Shown here: piece after piece, positions 52,562-62,717 of the stretch
Position numbering within the stretch: the stretch's first letter is position 1
How the letters are laid out: each line of letters opens with the position of its first letter
Notes under the pieces: model-generated
What the model was told of the DNA's origin: nothing
Seen by the model: the letters and a program-made list of their open reading frames with translations, nothing else
Database searches by the model: none
Program-made: the position numbers and the translations under genes
DNA from: SXIZ01 sp040079795
GTDB lineage: Bacteria > Pseudomonadota > Gammaproteobacteria > Methylococcales > Methylomonadaceae
NCBI GenBank assembly: GCA_040079795.1
Contig: JBEBJQ010000008.1
Location: forward strand, 1 to 64,000
Direction of reading: 5' to 3'
DNA length: 64,000 bases

Positions 52562-54637
52562 ATGCCACACGCAATTAACCTCAATCATTCCCGTTATTAC
52601 CTTAATCGTGAATTAAGCGTCTTAGAATTTACCAGTAGAGTATTGGCACAAGCAATAGATGAGCGGGTACCGCTTTTGGAACGGCTGAATTATTTGTGCA
52701 TTTCTTGCTCTAATCTGGATGAGTTCTACGAGGTACGGGTTGCCAGTTTATTGAAAATGCAAAAGCTCAATCCTGGCTTGATCGGCTCTGATGGCCTGAC
52801 ATTTCAAGAGCAACTGGAGCAAATCAGCCAAAAAGTACATGCTTTGGTAATTGAGCAATACCATGTGCTAAATGAGGTATTAATCCCCTGTTTAAAACTT
52901 GAAGATATTCGTTTTTTGCGGCGCAATGAATGGACTCAGGCGCAACGCGAATGGTTATTTACGTTTTTTGAACAAGAGTTAATGCCCATTTTAACCCCGG
53001 TGGGGTTGGACTCGGCGCATCCGTTTCCGCGTATTTTGAATAAAAGTTTAAATTTCATTGTCTCTTTAACCGGTAAGGATGCTTTTGGGCGTAACAGCAG
53101 TCATGCCGTACTACAGGCACCGCGAGCTTTACCGCGTATCGTACCCTTGCCAAAAGGTTTTGCTAACGAAGGGGAGCATGATTTTGTATTTTTATCCTCC
53201 ATTATTCATGCCTTTGTTAATGAATTATTTCATGGTATGCGGGTTAAGGGTTGCCATCAATTTCGGGTGACCCGTAATTCCGACTTCTTTGTTGATGATG
53301 AAGAAATTGATGATTTATTGCGGGCGGTTGAAGGTGAATTGGCGATGCGTAATTATGGCGATGAGGTGCGCCTAGAGATTGATTCAAATTGTCCCAGCGA
53401 CACGGTTGCCTTTCTTATGGCGCGCTTTGGTATGCCGGTAGACCGTTTATTTTTGGTGGATGGCCCGGTTAATTTAAGCCGGATTCAAGAAATATACGGC
53501 TTGATTGATCGTCCTGAATTAAAATTCCCCCCGTTTAATCCGAGTACACCTCCGCAACTCCAGCGTAATAAGAATTTTTTCGACAGTATCCGTAAGCAGG
53601 ATATTTTACTGCATCATCCTTATGAAGCCTTTTCACCGGTGATTGAATTTTTAAGGCAGGCCGCGGCAGATCCCGATGTGTTGGCGATCAAACAAACCTT
53701 ATACCGGACCGGACCGGATTCGCCGGTGGTCGATGCCTTAGTTAAAGCCGCACGGGCTGGCAAAGAAGTCACCGTTGTTATAGAGTTACGGGCGCGTTTT
53801 GATGAGGGCGCTAACATTAAACTGGCGTCGCGTTTGCAAGATGCGGCGGTGCATGTGGTCTATGGGGTGGTTGGGTATAAAACCCATGCCAAAATGTGTC
53901 TGGTGTTACGCCGTGAAGGTAAAGTGCTTTGTAATTATGTGCATCTGGGTACGGGTAATTACCATCCGAAAACGGCACGATTGTATACGGATTATGGCTT
54001 ATTTTCGGCTAATAAAGAGCTAGGGGATGATGTCCGCCGGGTATTTGTGCAGCTCACCAGTCTGGGGCAATTAAGTAAGCTTAATAAACTCCTGCAATCG
54101 CCGTTTACGTTACATAAAGGCCTGATTGCGAAAATTGAACGTGAGACATTACATGCTGAAAGCGGCAAGCCTGCCCGAATTATCATTAAAGTCAATGCAT
54201 TGGTGGAAGAAGAAATTATACGGGCTTTGTACCGCGCGTCTATGGCGGGTGTCGAAGTGAAACTAATTGTCCGGGGTATTTGTTGTTTAAAGCCGGGTAT
54301 TAAGGGTGTCTCGGATAATATCGAGGTGCGTTCAATCATTGGACGGTTTTTGGAGCATACCCGAGTATACGTCTTTAGTAATGAGGGTAATACTGAAGTA
54401 TATGCCGCCAGTGCCGATTTAATGCACCGCAATATGTTTAGACGGGTGGAAATCTGTTTTCCGATTGAAAATAAAAAATTGCAGGATCGCATTTTGAATG
54501 ATCTGGAGGGGTATTTAAAAGATAATTCACAAGCTTGGTTATTACAGAGCGATGGCAGTTATAAACGGGTGGTTTATGACGCCGAACATCCTTTCCAGGT
54601 ACAAACGGAGTTATTGCAGGCGCATTTAAGTGTTTAG
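52562..54637 (+). CDS. ppk1: Polyphosphate kinase 1
   Basis: PPK1 makes polyphosphate from ATP. The 691-residue protein has the N-terminal helical domain (YYLNRELSVLEFTSRVL), the middle domain, DSAHPFPRILNKSLNF near 150, and the C-terminal phospholipase-D-like repeats carrying the autophosphorylated histidine region (GYKTHAKMCLVLRRE near 440) and HLGTGNYHPKTARLYTD near 462. A second histidine motif near residue 615 reads SADLMHRNMFRRVE. AAGG precedes the ATG. It stands alone and converges with cpdA. Confidence 0.97.
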   Translation: MPHAINLNHSRYYLNRELSVLEFTSRVLAQAIDERVPLLERLNYLCISCSNLDEFYEVRVASLLKMQKLNPGLIGSDGLTFQEQLEQISQKVHALVIEQYHVLNEVLIPCLKLEDIRFLRRNEWTQAQREWLFTFFEQELMPILTPVGLDSAHPFPRILNKSLNFIVSLTGKDAFGRNSSHAVLQAPRALPRIVPLPKGFANEGEHDFVFLSSIIHAFVNELFHGMRVKGCHQFRVTRNSDFFVDDEEIDDLLRAVEGELAMRNYGDEVRLEIDSNCPSDTVAFLMARFGMPVDRLFLVDGPVNLSRIQEIYGLIDRPELKFPPFNPSTPPQLQRNKNFFDSIRKQDILLHHPYEAFSPVIEFLRQAAADPDVLAIKQTLYRTGPDSPVVDALVKAARAGKEVTVVIELRARFDEGANIKLASRLQDAAVHVVYGVVGYKTHAKMCLVLRREGKVLCNYVHLGTGNYHPKTARLYTDYGLFSANKELGDDVRRVFVQLTSLGQLSKLNKLLQSPFTLHKGLIAKIERETLHAESGKPARIIIKVNALVEEEIIRALYRASMAGVEVKLIVRGICCLKPGIKGVSDNIEVRSIIGRFLEHTRVYVFSNEGNTEVYAASADLMHRNMFRRVEICFPIENKKLQDRILNDLEGYLKDNSQAWLLQSDGSYKRVVYDAEHPFQVQTELLQAHLSV

Positions 54638-54691
54638 CTTGATGGGTTGAGTGTATTAAGTATTCCAATACTCTCTCATTAGTCTGGATAA

Positions 54692-55510
54692 TCAGTGGTT
54701 ATCGTTTAAATAGCCCCGGCCATCCAGTTTAAGTTCATTTAAGCTTACCGGTAAGCGGCTAACACTTGAAGTAAGTGACCCATCTGGATAAAGCAACAAT
54801 TTGCGATACCCGGGGGCGGTTTTATCAATACTGAAATTGCGGCTGTTTGGGGTAAATTGAAAACAGGTTGAGGGTGTGCCAAATATTTGCACTTGCTTTA
54901 CTTGTTGCGCTAAATCCTGATGGATATGCCCGGTAATAACAGCTTTTACTTGAGGGTAATTGTGTAATAGGCTTAAAAAATCAACACTATTATTGATGAG
55001 CATGGTATCCATCCAGACACTGTTGGTCGGTACGCAATGATGGTGTACTGCAACTAACGCATGATGCCCAGGGTAAGCATCCAGCGCTTGTTTAAGTAGC
55101 CCTAATTCATTCTCAGCCAGATAACCACCCGGTTGTTCAGGAATTTGACTGTTTAGGCAAATAATTTGCCAGTGCTTAAATAACCGCTGTTTGTCGCAAC
55201 TGATATTGCCAACATTGAGTAAGGTTCGCATAAGTTTAAAATCATCGTGATTACCCGGCAAACACAGTACTGGAGCCGGGATTTTTGCCAAATAGCGTTG
55301 CAGGCGTTGATAACTTTCCGGGCAGGGGTCTTGCGCCAAATCACCGGATAGGATGACCACATCGTACGCTTGACCATCTGAAAATGCCTGTTCCAATACC
55401 TGTACAAAATATTTTTCAGTATTAATGCCCAGCATTTCTTGGTGTGCTTCTGCCAAAAAATGCGTATCGGTTATTTGTAAGACAGCTAATGGAGAAGCGG
55501 CAGGGGGCAT
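54692..55510 (-). CDS. cpdA: 3',5'-cyclic-AMP phosphodiesterase
   Basis: The 272-residue calcineurin-like metallophosphatase has the metal-site motifs ITDTHF (near 15), SGDLAQD (near 55), PGNHDDF (near 88), AVHHHCVP (near 160) and TGHIHQD (near 200), all in CpdA order. It would hydrolyse cyclic AMP in the cytoplasm. ATG 55510 starts two bases after the argA stop; a TTG two codons earlier overlaps argA. The two genes are one transcript. Confidence 0.9.
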   Translation of the reverse strand: MPPAASPLAVLQITDTHFLAEAHQEMLGINTEKYFVQVLEQAFSDGQAYDVVILSGDLAQDPCPESYQRLQRYLAKIPAPVLCLPGNHDDFKLMRTLLNVGNISCDKQRLFKHWQIICLNSQIPEQPGGYLAENELGLLKQALDAYPGHHALVAVHHHCVPTNSVWMDTMLINNSVDFLSLLHNYPQVKAVITGHIHQDLAQQVKQVQIFGTPSTCFQFTPNSRNFSIDKTAPGYRKLLLYPDGSLTSSVSRLPVSLNELKLDGRGYLNDNH

Positions 55511-55512
55511 AA

Positions 55513-56850
55513 TCAACCTATCGTTTTGACCAAAATTTTGGAGTTTCGCTGTGGATTGTAACGTTGTTTTAAGGCTGTGGGAACCGCTGCCATATCAACA
55601 GCGATAAATCCGCGCTCAATAAACCAATGTTCTGTTTGCGTTGTTAGTACAAATACACTGCTTAAGCCTTGTGCTTTAGCCCGTTTATAAACGGTTTCCA
55701 GCAGACGATTGCCCCGCGCGGCTTTTTGATAATCCGGGTGGACTGCCACGCAAGCAATAACCGCTGTTGCTGAATCTGGAAGGGCATGTAAAGCAGTGCA
55801 GGCAACGATCATCCCATCACGTTCGATAATGATGTAATCAGCTATCTCCATTTCCAGTTTTTCCCTGGAACGTTTTACCAGTATACCTTGTTGCTCCAGT
55901 GGTGTAATCAATTCTAAAATCCCGCCAATGTCGCTCAAGGTTGCTGTGCGGATAGATTCAAAGGGGTCTGAACTGATTAACGTGCCTACGCCATCCCGGC
56001 TGAATAATTCTAATAACAGCGCGCCGTCGTGCAGCCGATTAATCAAATGCACCCGTTCAATCCCAGCTTTGCAGGCTTTTATGGCCGCCAACAGCGGTCG
56101 ACGGATGGCATGGTTAAGTTCAGGCTGTTGCGCTAGAAATTGCTCAGCTTCCTGGGTGGTCATTTGTTGAATGATTTGTGAATGTAGGGGTGTACAGCAA
56201 TCTTCTTCGGTAAGTAAAATCAATTTTTCAGCCTGTAAGGCGATGGCCACTTCAGTTGCTACCTGCTCGGCAGATAAATTGAATACTTCACCGCTAGGGG
56301 AGTAGCCAATGGGAGAGATTAATATAACGTTATGTTGGCTCAGTTGCTGATGAATAGCGTCACTGTCAACGCCGCGTACCACCCCGGTATGTAAAAAATC
56401 TACCCCGTCAATAACGCCAAGCGGTTTAGCGGTAATAAAGTTGCCGGAAATAACTCGAATCTTAGCGCCTGCCATCGGTGAGTTGGCTAATCCTAAGGAC
56501 AAGCGTGCTTCAATTTCAACCCGTACCAAGCCAGCAGCTTCTTTAACGCATTCTAACGCTTGTGCATCGGTGATACGCAGTTGTTGATGGAAGCGCGGTT
56601 CAAGTTTAAGTTTATGTAAGCGTTCGTCAATTTGGGGTCGAATACCATGCACCAGGACCAAATGGATACCGAGGCTATTCAACAACGCAAAATCATGCAC
56701 ATGGTAGGCAAAGTCATCACTTAATAACGCCTCACCCTCAAATGAAATCACAAAGGTACGTTTGCGGTGGGCGTGGATATAGGGAGAGGAGTTTCTAAAC
56801 CAATTGACGAAAGCTTGTTGGGATTTAGGGTCGGTTGAATTAGCTTGCAT
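55513..56850 (-). CDS. argA: N-acetylglutamate synthase (amino-acid kinase plus GNAT)
   Basis: ArgA makes N-acetylglutamate, the first step of arginine synthesis, and is usually inhibited by arginine. The 445-residue protein has an amino-acid-kinase-like regulatory domain (FVNWFRNSSPYIHAHRKRTF, then LVHGIRPQID near 83) and a C-terminal GNAT domain with the acetyl-CoA loop VHPDYQKAARGNRLLE near 370. This is the classical gammaproteobacterial form. argF and argD lie a few kilobases away on the same strand. Confidence 0.95.
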   Translation of the reverse strand: MQANSTDPKSQQAFVNWFRNSSPYIHAHRKRTFVISFEGEALLSDDFAYHVHDFALLNSLGIHLVLVHGIRPQIDERLHKLKLEPRFHQQLRITDAQALECVKEAAGLVRVEIEARLSLGLANSPMAGAKIRVISGNFITAKPLGVIDGVDFLHTGVVRGVDSDAIHQQLSQHNVILISPIGYSPSGEVFNLSAEQVATEVAIALQAEKLILLTEEDCCTPLHSQIIQQMTTQEAEQFLAQQPELNHAIRRPLLAAIKACKAGIERVHLINRLHDGALLLELFSRDGVGTLISSDPFESIRTATLSDIGGILELITPLEQQGILVKRSREKLEMEIADYIIIERDGMIVACTALHALPDSATAVIACVAVHPDYQKAARGNRLLETVYKRAKAQGLSSVFVLTTQTEHWFIERGFIAVDMAAVPTALKQRYNPQRNSKILVKTIG

Positions 56851-57008
56851 GTGGGATTATGAGGGGGTTAGAAACGTAGCCTGTATGGAGCTAGCGGAAT
56901 ACGGGAAAACGGGGCAGATTTGAAGACCTGGGTTCCGCATGCTACATCAAGGCTACTGATACACGGCTTTGTGCCGCAAAATCGCCTTAAAGATTTAACA
57001 TTTGGTTG

Positions 57009-57452
57009 TTAAAGTCCCGCGCTACTAAAAGAATCTGCATTACTATCATTTGGATCAAAATTAACGCTTATGAAGATATTTTGTCCATCTGAATACCAAT
57101 AGTAAGTATTGTAGGAAGAAGTTCGCAGTGCCGGTCTATTGGGGTTACATCCAATTATACTGGTGACCTGGGCTAAATCCATGCTCCTGGTAATCCGCTT
57201 AAAGTTAGTTAAATTGATATTTGTAGTGGTGCAGGTTTCGGCAATTGAACCTGATGTAGGCGGTGGGGTAATGCTAAGTAGCGACCATCTTCCATCGGCA
57301 CCTAATAAAATATTGGCATTGATATAATCCTTGCCGTCTACCGAAACATTGGGAGCGCTTAAAATTCTGGTGGCCGAGTTGTAAACATCGTCGGCTTGGG
57401 CTACAGATAAAGCTAAAGTTAAAGCGATGTAAGGTAAAATGTTCATCATCAT
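57009..57452 (-). CDS. Small secreted protein with SmpA/OmlA-like C-terminus
   Basis: Three consecutive ATG codons (57452, 57449, 57446) follow AGGATG; the first gives 147 residues. A signal peptide (LPYIALTLALSVAQA-DD) points to the periplasm. The C-terminal part (ITRSMDLAQVTSIIGCNPNRP, then YYWYSDGQNIFISVNFD) resembles the short helix-and-strand fold of SmpA/OmlA (BamE-type) proteins. It lacks a lipobox. Role unknown. Confidence 0.72.
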   Translation of the reverse strand: MMMNILPYIALTLALSVAQADDVYNSATRILSAPNVSVDGKDYINANILLGADGRWSLLSITPPPTSGSIAETCTTTNINLTNFKRITRSMDLAQVTSIIGCNPNRPALRTSSYNTYYWYSDGQNIFISVNFDPNDSNADSFSSAGL

Positions 57453-57651
57453 CCTAATTAAATATTTTGAGATTGTAGGATACGCATCATACGCCCCACC
57501 CAATTATCTATTCCAGCCCGTAAAGCAAGACTGTAACAAATGTAAGGCGCTGACTCAAAAACAAACCGATAAGGAGTTTTCTTTTTATTTCCGGTCACGG
57601 CATAGCGGGCAGGCTGATGCCATTACATCCGACTTAGAATAAGATCCAATA

Positions 57652-59343
57652 TTAATTATCTGTCACCGCCCCCAACGAAGCCGAACTCACCAATTTTGCA
57701 TATTTCGCCAATACCCCACGGGTATAGCGCGGCGCAGGTTGCGCCCAAAGCGCCAGACGACGTTGAATTTCCGCCTCATCCACATGCAAGGTCAATGCGT
57801 TATTTTCCGCATCAATGGTTATGCTATCGCTATTTTGCACAATCGCTAAAGCCCCGCCCACATAGGCTTCTGGAGTGATATGTCCGACCACAAATCCATG
57901 CGTACCGCCGGAAAAACGCCCGTCGGTAATTAACGCCACTTCTTTGCCCAAGCCTTTGCCCATAACTGCGGATGTGGGGGAGAGCATTTCACGCATGCCG
58001 GGGCCGCCTTTGGGGCCTTCGTAACGGATGACGATCACATCACCTTTGACAATCTCACCGTTAAGAATGCTTTGCAGCGCTTGCTCTTCTGCCTCAAACA
58101 CTTTCGCTGTGCCGGTAAAACACAAGCCTTCTTTGCCGGTAATTTTGGCGACCGCACCTTGTGCTGCCAAGTTGCCGTAAAGAATCACCAGATGGCTGTC
58201 TTTTTTGATCGGGTTACTTAAGGCGTGGATCATGTCTTGTCCTACCGGATAAGGTTTAACCTCGACCAAATTTTCAGCCAAGGTTTTACCGGTGACAGTT
58301 AAGCAATCACCATGTAATAAACCAGCATCCAGCAGTATTTTCATCAACGGCTGTATACCCCCGATTTCTATTAATTCCGCCATCTGGTAACGGCCGCTGG
58401 GTTTCAAATCTGCCAGCATAGGTACGTGTTTACCGATACGGCTAAAGTCATCCAGTGTCAGGTCAACATGCGCGGCATTTGCCATTGCCAGTAAATGCAG
58501 CACGGCATTGGTTGAACCCCCTAAGGCAATGACGACCGTGATGGCGTTTTCAAATGCGGCCTTGGTCATGATGTCCAGCGGTTTAATATCGTGTTTAAGC
58601 AATTCTAAAACCGCTGCACCGGCGCGTTGGCAATCTAAGCTTTTATCTTTGGAAATGGCGGCTTGCGCAGAACTGTTGGGTAAACTCATGCCTAAGGCTT
58701 CGATAGCGGAAGCCATAGTGTTAGCGGTATACATGCCGCCACAGGAACCGGCGCCGGGTATTGCTTTGGTCTCGATAGCTTCCAGTTCAGCATCATCGAT
58801 TTTGTTGTTGGCTCTAGCCCCGACTGCTTCAAAAACCGAAACGACATCCAGTTTTTGCTCTTTATGGCAACCCGGTAAGATCGTACCACCGTACACAAAA
58901 ATAGCTGGGCGGTTGAGACGGGCAATCGCCATCATACAACCGGGCATGTTTTTATCGCAGCCTCCAATCGCGACAATACCGTCAAAGCCTTGGCAACCGA
59001 CCACAGTTTCTATGGAGTCGGCAATCACTTCACGCGACACCAGTGAATATTTCATGCCTTCGGTGCCCATCGAAATACCATCGGAAATGGTGATGGTATT
59101 AAAAATCACCGCTTTGCCATTCGCGGCATCGACGCCACTGGCGGCTTCATCAGCGAGTTTATTGATGTGCATATTGCAAGGGGTAACCATGCTCCAGGTC
59201 GAGGCTATGCCAATCTGTGGTTTTTTAAAGTCTTCGCTTTTAAAACCAACGGCATAAAGCATGGCGCGGCTGGGTGCGCGTTCCATGCCGTCAACTACTT
59301 GGGAGGAAAAGGTGCGGGTGGTTTTATTGTCTGAGCTATTCAT
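57652..59343 (-). CDS. ilvD: Dihydroxy-acid dehydratase
   Basis: IlvD catalyses the third common step to valine and isoleucine. The 563-residue protein has the iron-sulfur cysteines in VTPCNMH, GGCDKNMPGC and GAGSCGGMYTANTM, and the C-terminal GRFSGGTHGFVVGHI segment. Length is that of the shorter, 560-residue IlvD branch. It stands alone on the minus strand. It would use the product of the citramalate route found at 9029-10570. Confidence 0.97.
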   Translation of the reverse strand: MNSSDNKTTRTFSSQVVDGMERAPSRAMLYAVGFKSEDFKKPQIGIASTWSMVTPCNMHINKLADEAASGVDAANGKAVIFNTITISDGISMGTEGMKYSLVSREVIADSIETVVGCQGFDGIVAIGGCDKNMPGCMMAIARLNRPAIFVYGGTILPGCHKEQKLDVVSVFEAVGARANNKIDDAELEAIETKAIPGAGSCGGMYTANTMASAIEALGMSLPNSSAQAAISKDKSLDCQRAGAAVLELLKHDIKPLDIMTKAAFENAITVVIALGGSTNAVLHLLAMANAAHVDLTLDDFSRIGKHVPMLADLKPSGRYQMAELIEIGGIQPLMKILLDAGLLHGDCLTVTGKTLAENLVEVKPYPVGQDMIHALSNPIKKDSHLVILYGNLAAQGAVAKITGKEGLCFTGTAKVFEAEEQALQSILNGEIVKGDVIVIRYEGPKGGPGMREMLSPTSAVMGKGLGKEVALITDGRFSGGTHGFVVGHITPEAYVGGALAIVQNSDSITIDAENNALTLHVDEAEIQRRLALWAQPAPRYTRGVLAKYAKLVSSASLGAVTDN

Positions 59344-59418
59344 GGTGAGTGTGTATTTTTTGTGGTTTAGCGTGAACTTTTTAAAAGCGTTTAATTTAAT
59401 TCGGAAGAAATTTAAAAT

Positions 59419-60081
59419 TTATTCCCAACCACCATATCGGCGTCTCGAACCCATTTTAGGCAATAAAATACCGAGCAAAATGCCGGCGAATGCTACTCCG
59501 CCGCCATACAATAACCAGTCTTTTTGAAAGACTTTATCTTTGGATTGATTCGCGTGCTTAAGTTGATTGAGTTCTTGTTCAATACTGGTATTTCTTTCTT
59601 GTAACTGATCCCGTTGGGCTTTTAATTCAAGTGTTTGTGAGGCAGCTTTTTTTAATTCCGCAAGCTCTTGTTGTATGCGACCACATTCAGTTGAAAGCTT
59701 TGGGATGGAAGCTACAGTTTGTGGACGATCCGTTTTTGAGGATGCCAAGTCCGCCTTGATTCCTGTGTTTTGTTCAGTTGGTTCCTCAGCCTCTGAGGGC
59801 GGCGTTTCGGATTGTTCGTCAGTGGTATCGGTTGGTGTGGTTAAGCTACTGCTACTAATGTATCCTTCCACCCCGCCAGCGGTACGTACTTTAGTGAAGC
59901 CAGTGTTAGTATTCCGCTCTAACAGGGTTAGTTCGGTATCTTTGGGTATCGCTATTAATTTGGTGCGGGTGCTGTCTTTTGTTTTAAAGGAGAAGTCTGC
60001 ACGGTCAGTTGTGTAAACGGTCTCAGCCGCAGTGGTAGCAGAAATAAAAAGCAGGGCTAATGCGGGTATAAGTTTTTTCAC
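59419..60081 (-). CDS. SH3-domain, coiled-coil, membrane-anchored protein (TIGR04211/YgiM type)
   Basis: The 220-residue protein has a signal peptide (residues 1-18), a bacterial SH3 domain (TVYTTDRADFSFKTKDSTRT to GYISSSSL, about 20-80), a low-complexity Thr/Glu/Pro linker, a coiled coil (about 130-180) and a C-terminal membrane helix (WLLYGGGVAFAGILLGILLP) followed by a basic tail. This domain order matches the YgiM family of gammaproteobacterial envelope proteins of unclear function. Confidence 0.87.
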   Translation of the reverse strand: MKKLIPALALLFISATTAAETVYTTDRADFSFKTKDSTRTKLIAIPKDTELTLLERNTNTGFTKVRTAGGVEGYISSSSLTTPTDTTDEQSETPPSEAEEPTEQNTGIKADLASSKTDRPQTVASIPKLSTECGRIQQELAELKKAASQTLELKAQRDQLQERNTSIEQELNQLKHANQSKDKVFQKDWLLYGGGVAFAGILLGILLPKMGSRRRYGGWE

Positions 60082-60123
60082 AAGGATCCTTTATTAAAGC
60101 ACTTTTCCAGTGAGCATTTTAAC

Positions 60124-61029
60124 TTAGTTTGGACACAACAGTAATTCCAGTAACGCTTTTTGCGCATGCAGGCGGTTTTCAGCTTCCTGGAAAATTACAC
60201 TTTGCAAACCATCGATGACCTCCGCACTTGCTTCTTCTCCTCGATGGGCTGGTAAGCAATGCATGAATAAGGCATCGTTATTAGCAACCTGCATTGTCTC
60301 CCGGGTAATCTGATAGGCTTTAAACGCATCCGCCCGTTGGCTTTGCTCTTCCTCTTGCCCCATACTCGCCCATACATCGGTAACAATTAAATCAGCATTT
60401 TTTGCAGCGGCATTCGGGGTTTCAAAAAAGCTAACCCGATTTCCAGCAATAGCAACTATCTCGGGATCTGGGCTGTAATTCTGTGGGCAGGCGATATGTA
60501 ACTTAAAATCAAGTAAAGTGGCTGCTTCAATATAGCTGTGGCACATATTATTGCCATCCCCGATCCAAACCACGGTTTTTCCGGCAATATCGCCACGTAA
60601 TTCGAAATACGTCTGCATGTCGGCAAGTAATTGACAGGGATGGTAGATATCAGTCAGGCCATTGATGACCGGCACGCGAGAATGTTCTGCAAAAGTAATG
60701 ACCGTTTGATGGGAATTCGTGCGTAACATAATGCCATCAACCATGCTGGAAATCACCCGTGCGCTGTCTTCCAGAGGCTCCCCTCGACCCAGTTGGGTAT
60801 CGCGGGGCGATAAAAACAAGGCGGTACCACCGAAATGTGCCATTGCAACTTCAAATGAAATTCGGGTACGGGTGGATGATTTTTCAAAAATCATTGCCAG
60901 GACTTTACCTTTTAATGGCTGGTAATCAACGTTGCGTTCGGTTTTTAACTGAATCGCACGGCGAATAAGGGCACGAAATTCTGCGCTTGATAAATCAAAC
61001 AGGGTTATAAAGTGTCTGGGTTTAATCAT
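60124..61029 (-). CDS. argF: Ornithine carbamoyltransferase
   Basis: ArgF makes citrulline. ATG 61029 gives 301 residues with the usual start MIKPRHFITLFDLS; a TTG at 61050 would overlap argD. The carbamoyl-phosphate loop KSSTRTR is near residue 50, HPCQLLADMQT near 128, and the ornithine-site HCLPAHRGEE near 260. It follows argD by 13 bases on the same strand, the argD-argF pair common in gammaproteobacteria. Confidence 0.95.
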   Translation of the reverse strand: MIKPRHFITLFDLSSAEFRALIRRAIQLKTERNVDYQPLKGKVLAMIFEKSSTRTRISFEVAMAHFGGTALFLSPRDTQLGRGEPLEDSARVISSMVDGIMLRTNSHQTVITFAEHSRVPVINGLTDIYHPCQLLADMQTYFELRGDIAGKTVVWIGDGNNMCHSYIEAATLLDFKLHIACPQNYSPDPEIVAIAGNRVSFFETPNAAAKNADLIVTDVWASMGQEEEQSQRADAFKAYQITRETMQVANNDALFMHCLPAHRGEEASAEVIDGLQSVIFQEAENRLHAQKALLELLLCPN

Positions 61030-61042
61030 GGTGAGATTAGGG

Positions 61043-62212
61043 CTATTCAAAAGCTAGGATTATTTTGGACAAGGTGGCGATTAACAATGCAATTTGGGCA
61101 TCATCGATCACTAACGGCGGCAACAAGCGGATAACGGAATCACTGGTCACATTAATTAAAAGGTGATTAGCCAGCGCCACTTTAACCAGTTCCGCGCAAG
61201 GTTTATACAGCTCGATGCCGATCATCAAGCCTAAATTTCTAATGTCTTTTACCTGAGCGCATTCTTGCAGGTTTTGTTTTAAGCCATTGGTAATGGCGTT
61301 CCCTTTTAAGGTTGCTAAATTAATAAGATTTTCCGCTTGTAAAGTGGCCAGAACCGCCAATGCCGCACTACACGCTAATAGGTTGCCGCCAAAAGTAGAG
61401 CCGTGTGAACCAGCGGTTAAAACCTCTGCTGCCTTGCCACGCGCGAGACAAGCGCCGATAGGTACACCATTACCCAATGCTTTGGCCAGTGTGCAGACAT
61501 CCGGTGTGATCGCTTGGTGCTGAAAGGCAAAAAATTTGCCGGTGCGCCCCATGCCTGATTGAATTTCATCCAGCAGCATCAACAGATTGTGGCGGTCACA
61601 TATTGCCCGTATTTGGGTTAAATAATCCGCTGCGGGAATGTTGATGCCCCCTTCGCCTTGCACGGGTTCTACCATGACTGCGACGATATTGGCGTGCACA
61701 CTGATGGCTTGTTCGATGGCGGCTATATCATTGTATGGAACACGGATAAAGCCTTCTACCAAAGGCGAAAAGCCTTGTTGAATTTTGGTATTCCCGGTCG
61801 CGCTTAAGGTTGCCAGGGTGCGCCCGTGAAAGCTTTTTTCCATTACTATAATCGCGGGCTTTTCGATACCTTGTTGATGACCGTATTTACGGGCGATTTT
61901 AATAGCCGCTTCATTGGCTTCAGCGCCGGAATTACAGAAAAATACATTGTCCATGCCACTGGCAGCCATCAAGGCTGAAGCCAATTGTTCCTGTAAGGCG
62001 TTGCCATAAATATTAGAAGTGTGCAGCAATCTTTCGCTTTGGGCGCAAATTGCCGCATGTACGGCTGGGTGTGCATGTCCCAGATTGCAGACAGAAATAC
62101 CTGAGAGCGCGTCCAGATAGCGTTGCCCCTGGTCGTCCCATAGCCACGCACCTTGTCCTCGGGTAAAGGTTACCGGTAGTCTCGCGTAAGTAGGCATGAT
62201 GTGACTTGTCAT
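61043..62212 (-). CDS. argD: Acetylornithine aminotransferase
   Basis: The 389-residue class III PLP enzyme converts N-acetylglutamate semialdehyde to acetylornithine. It shows GISVCNLGHAHP near 35, FFCNSGAEANEAAIKIAR near 95, EPVQGEGGINIP near 180, LLDEIQSGMGRTGKFFAFQH near 210 and the PLP lysine in TLAKALGNGVPIGA near 245. The next gene, argF, is probably cotranscribed. The same enzyme often serves lysine synthesis. Confidence 0.95.
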   Translation of the reverse strand: MTSHIMPTYARLPVTFTRGQGAWLWDDQGQRYLDALSGISVCNLGHAHPAVHAAICAQSERLLHTSNIYGNALQEQLASALMAASGMDNVFFCNSGAEANEAAIKIARKYGHQQGIEKPAIIVMEKSFHGRTLATLSATGNTKIQQGFSPLVEGFIRVPYNDIAAIEQAISVHANIVAVMVEPVQGEGGINIPAADYLTQIRAICDRHNLLMLLDEIQSGMGRTGKFFAFQHQAITPDVCTLAKALGNGVPIGACLARGKAAEVLTAGSHGSTFGGNLLACSAALAVLATLQAENLINLATLKGNAITNGLKQNLQECAQVKDIRNLGLMIGIELYKPCAELVKVALANHLLINVTSDSVIRLLPPLVIDDAQIALLIATLSKIILAFE

Positions 62213-62393
62213 TGAAATAGCCTGTAAAAACTAAAAAGGCGACAACTATCCTGAATCATAGAGCCGCCTTAAAAAACCAGCGATTATAATTTTCAAATAA
62301 TTTGCAAGCAAGCGTTTGTTTGTAAAATAGCTTTTTTAAACGCGATACTCTTGATAAAATTAGTCGGTAATTATAATTAATTAGGTAAAGATA

Positions 62394-62714
62394 ATGGATG
62401 TTATAGCGAGAATTAAAGACCAACTTGAAAACAATACGGTGATTTTATATATGAAAGGTACTCCGGATTTTCCGCAGTGTGGTTTTTCTGCGCAAACCGT
62501 TCAGGCCCTGAATGCCTGTAATGCTAAGTATCAACATGTAAATATTTTTGAAGACCCGGAATTACGGGAAGCTTTAAAAAGTTATTCAAACTGGCCTACT
62601 TACCCGCAACTGTATGTTGCCGGTGAGTTAATTGGGGGTTGTGATATTGTGATGGGTTTGTATAGCTCAGGCGAACTTAGCAAAATGTTAACCGCGGCGA
62701 ATGCGGTTGGTTAG
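62394..62714 (+). CDS. grxD: Monothiol glutaredoxin (CGFS type)
   Basis: Grx4 proteins carry and insert 2Fe-2S clusters. The 106-residue protein has the CGFS active site in PQCGFSAQTV (about residues 27-36), the glutathione-binding WPTYPQLYV near 64 and GGCDIVMGLY near 79. It has its own promoter region (180 bases after the divergent argD start) and its terminator lies inside the tail-to-tail queG gene. Confidence 0.96.
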   Translation: MDVIARIKDQLENNTVILYMKGTPDFPQCGFSAQTVQALNACNAKYQHVNIFEDPELREALKSYSNWPTYPQLYVAGELIGGCDIVMGLYSSGELSKMLTAANAVG

Positions 62715-62717
62715 CTT

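Noticed and set aside
54660..54680. Small palindrome AGTATTCCAATACT between ppk1 and cpdA
   Set aside because: The two-base loop and short AT-rich stem make it too weak to call as a terminator or operator.
57439..57642. 67-codon plus-strand frame between the small secreted gene and ilvD
   Set aside because: It overlaps the start of the secreted protein antisense and has no ribosome site or recognisable content.
58508..59257. Long plus-strand frame (249 codons) opposite ilvD
   Set aside because: It is fully inside the well-supported ilvD coding region and has no family-like motif; long antisense frames are common opposite GC-biased genes.
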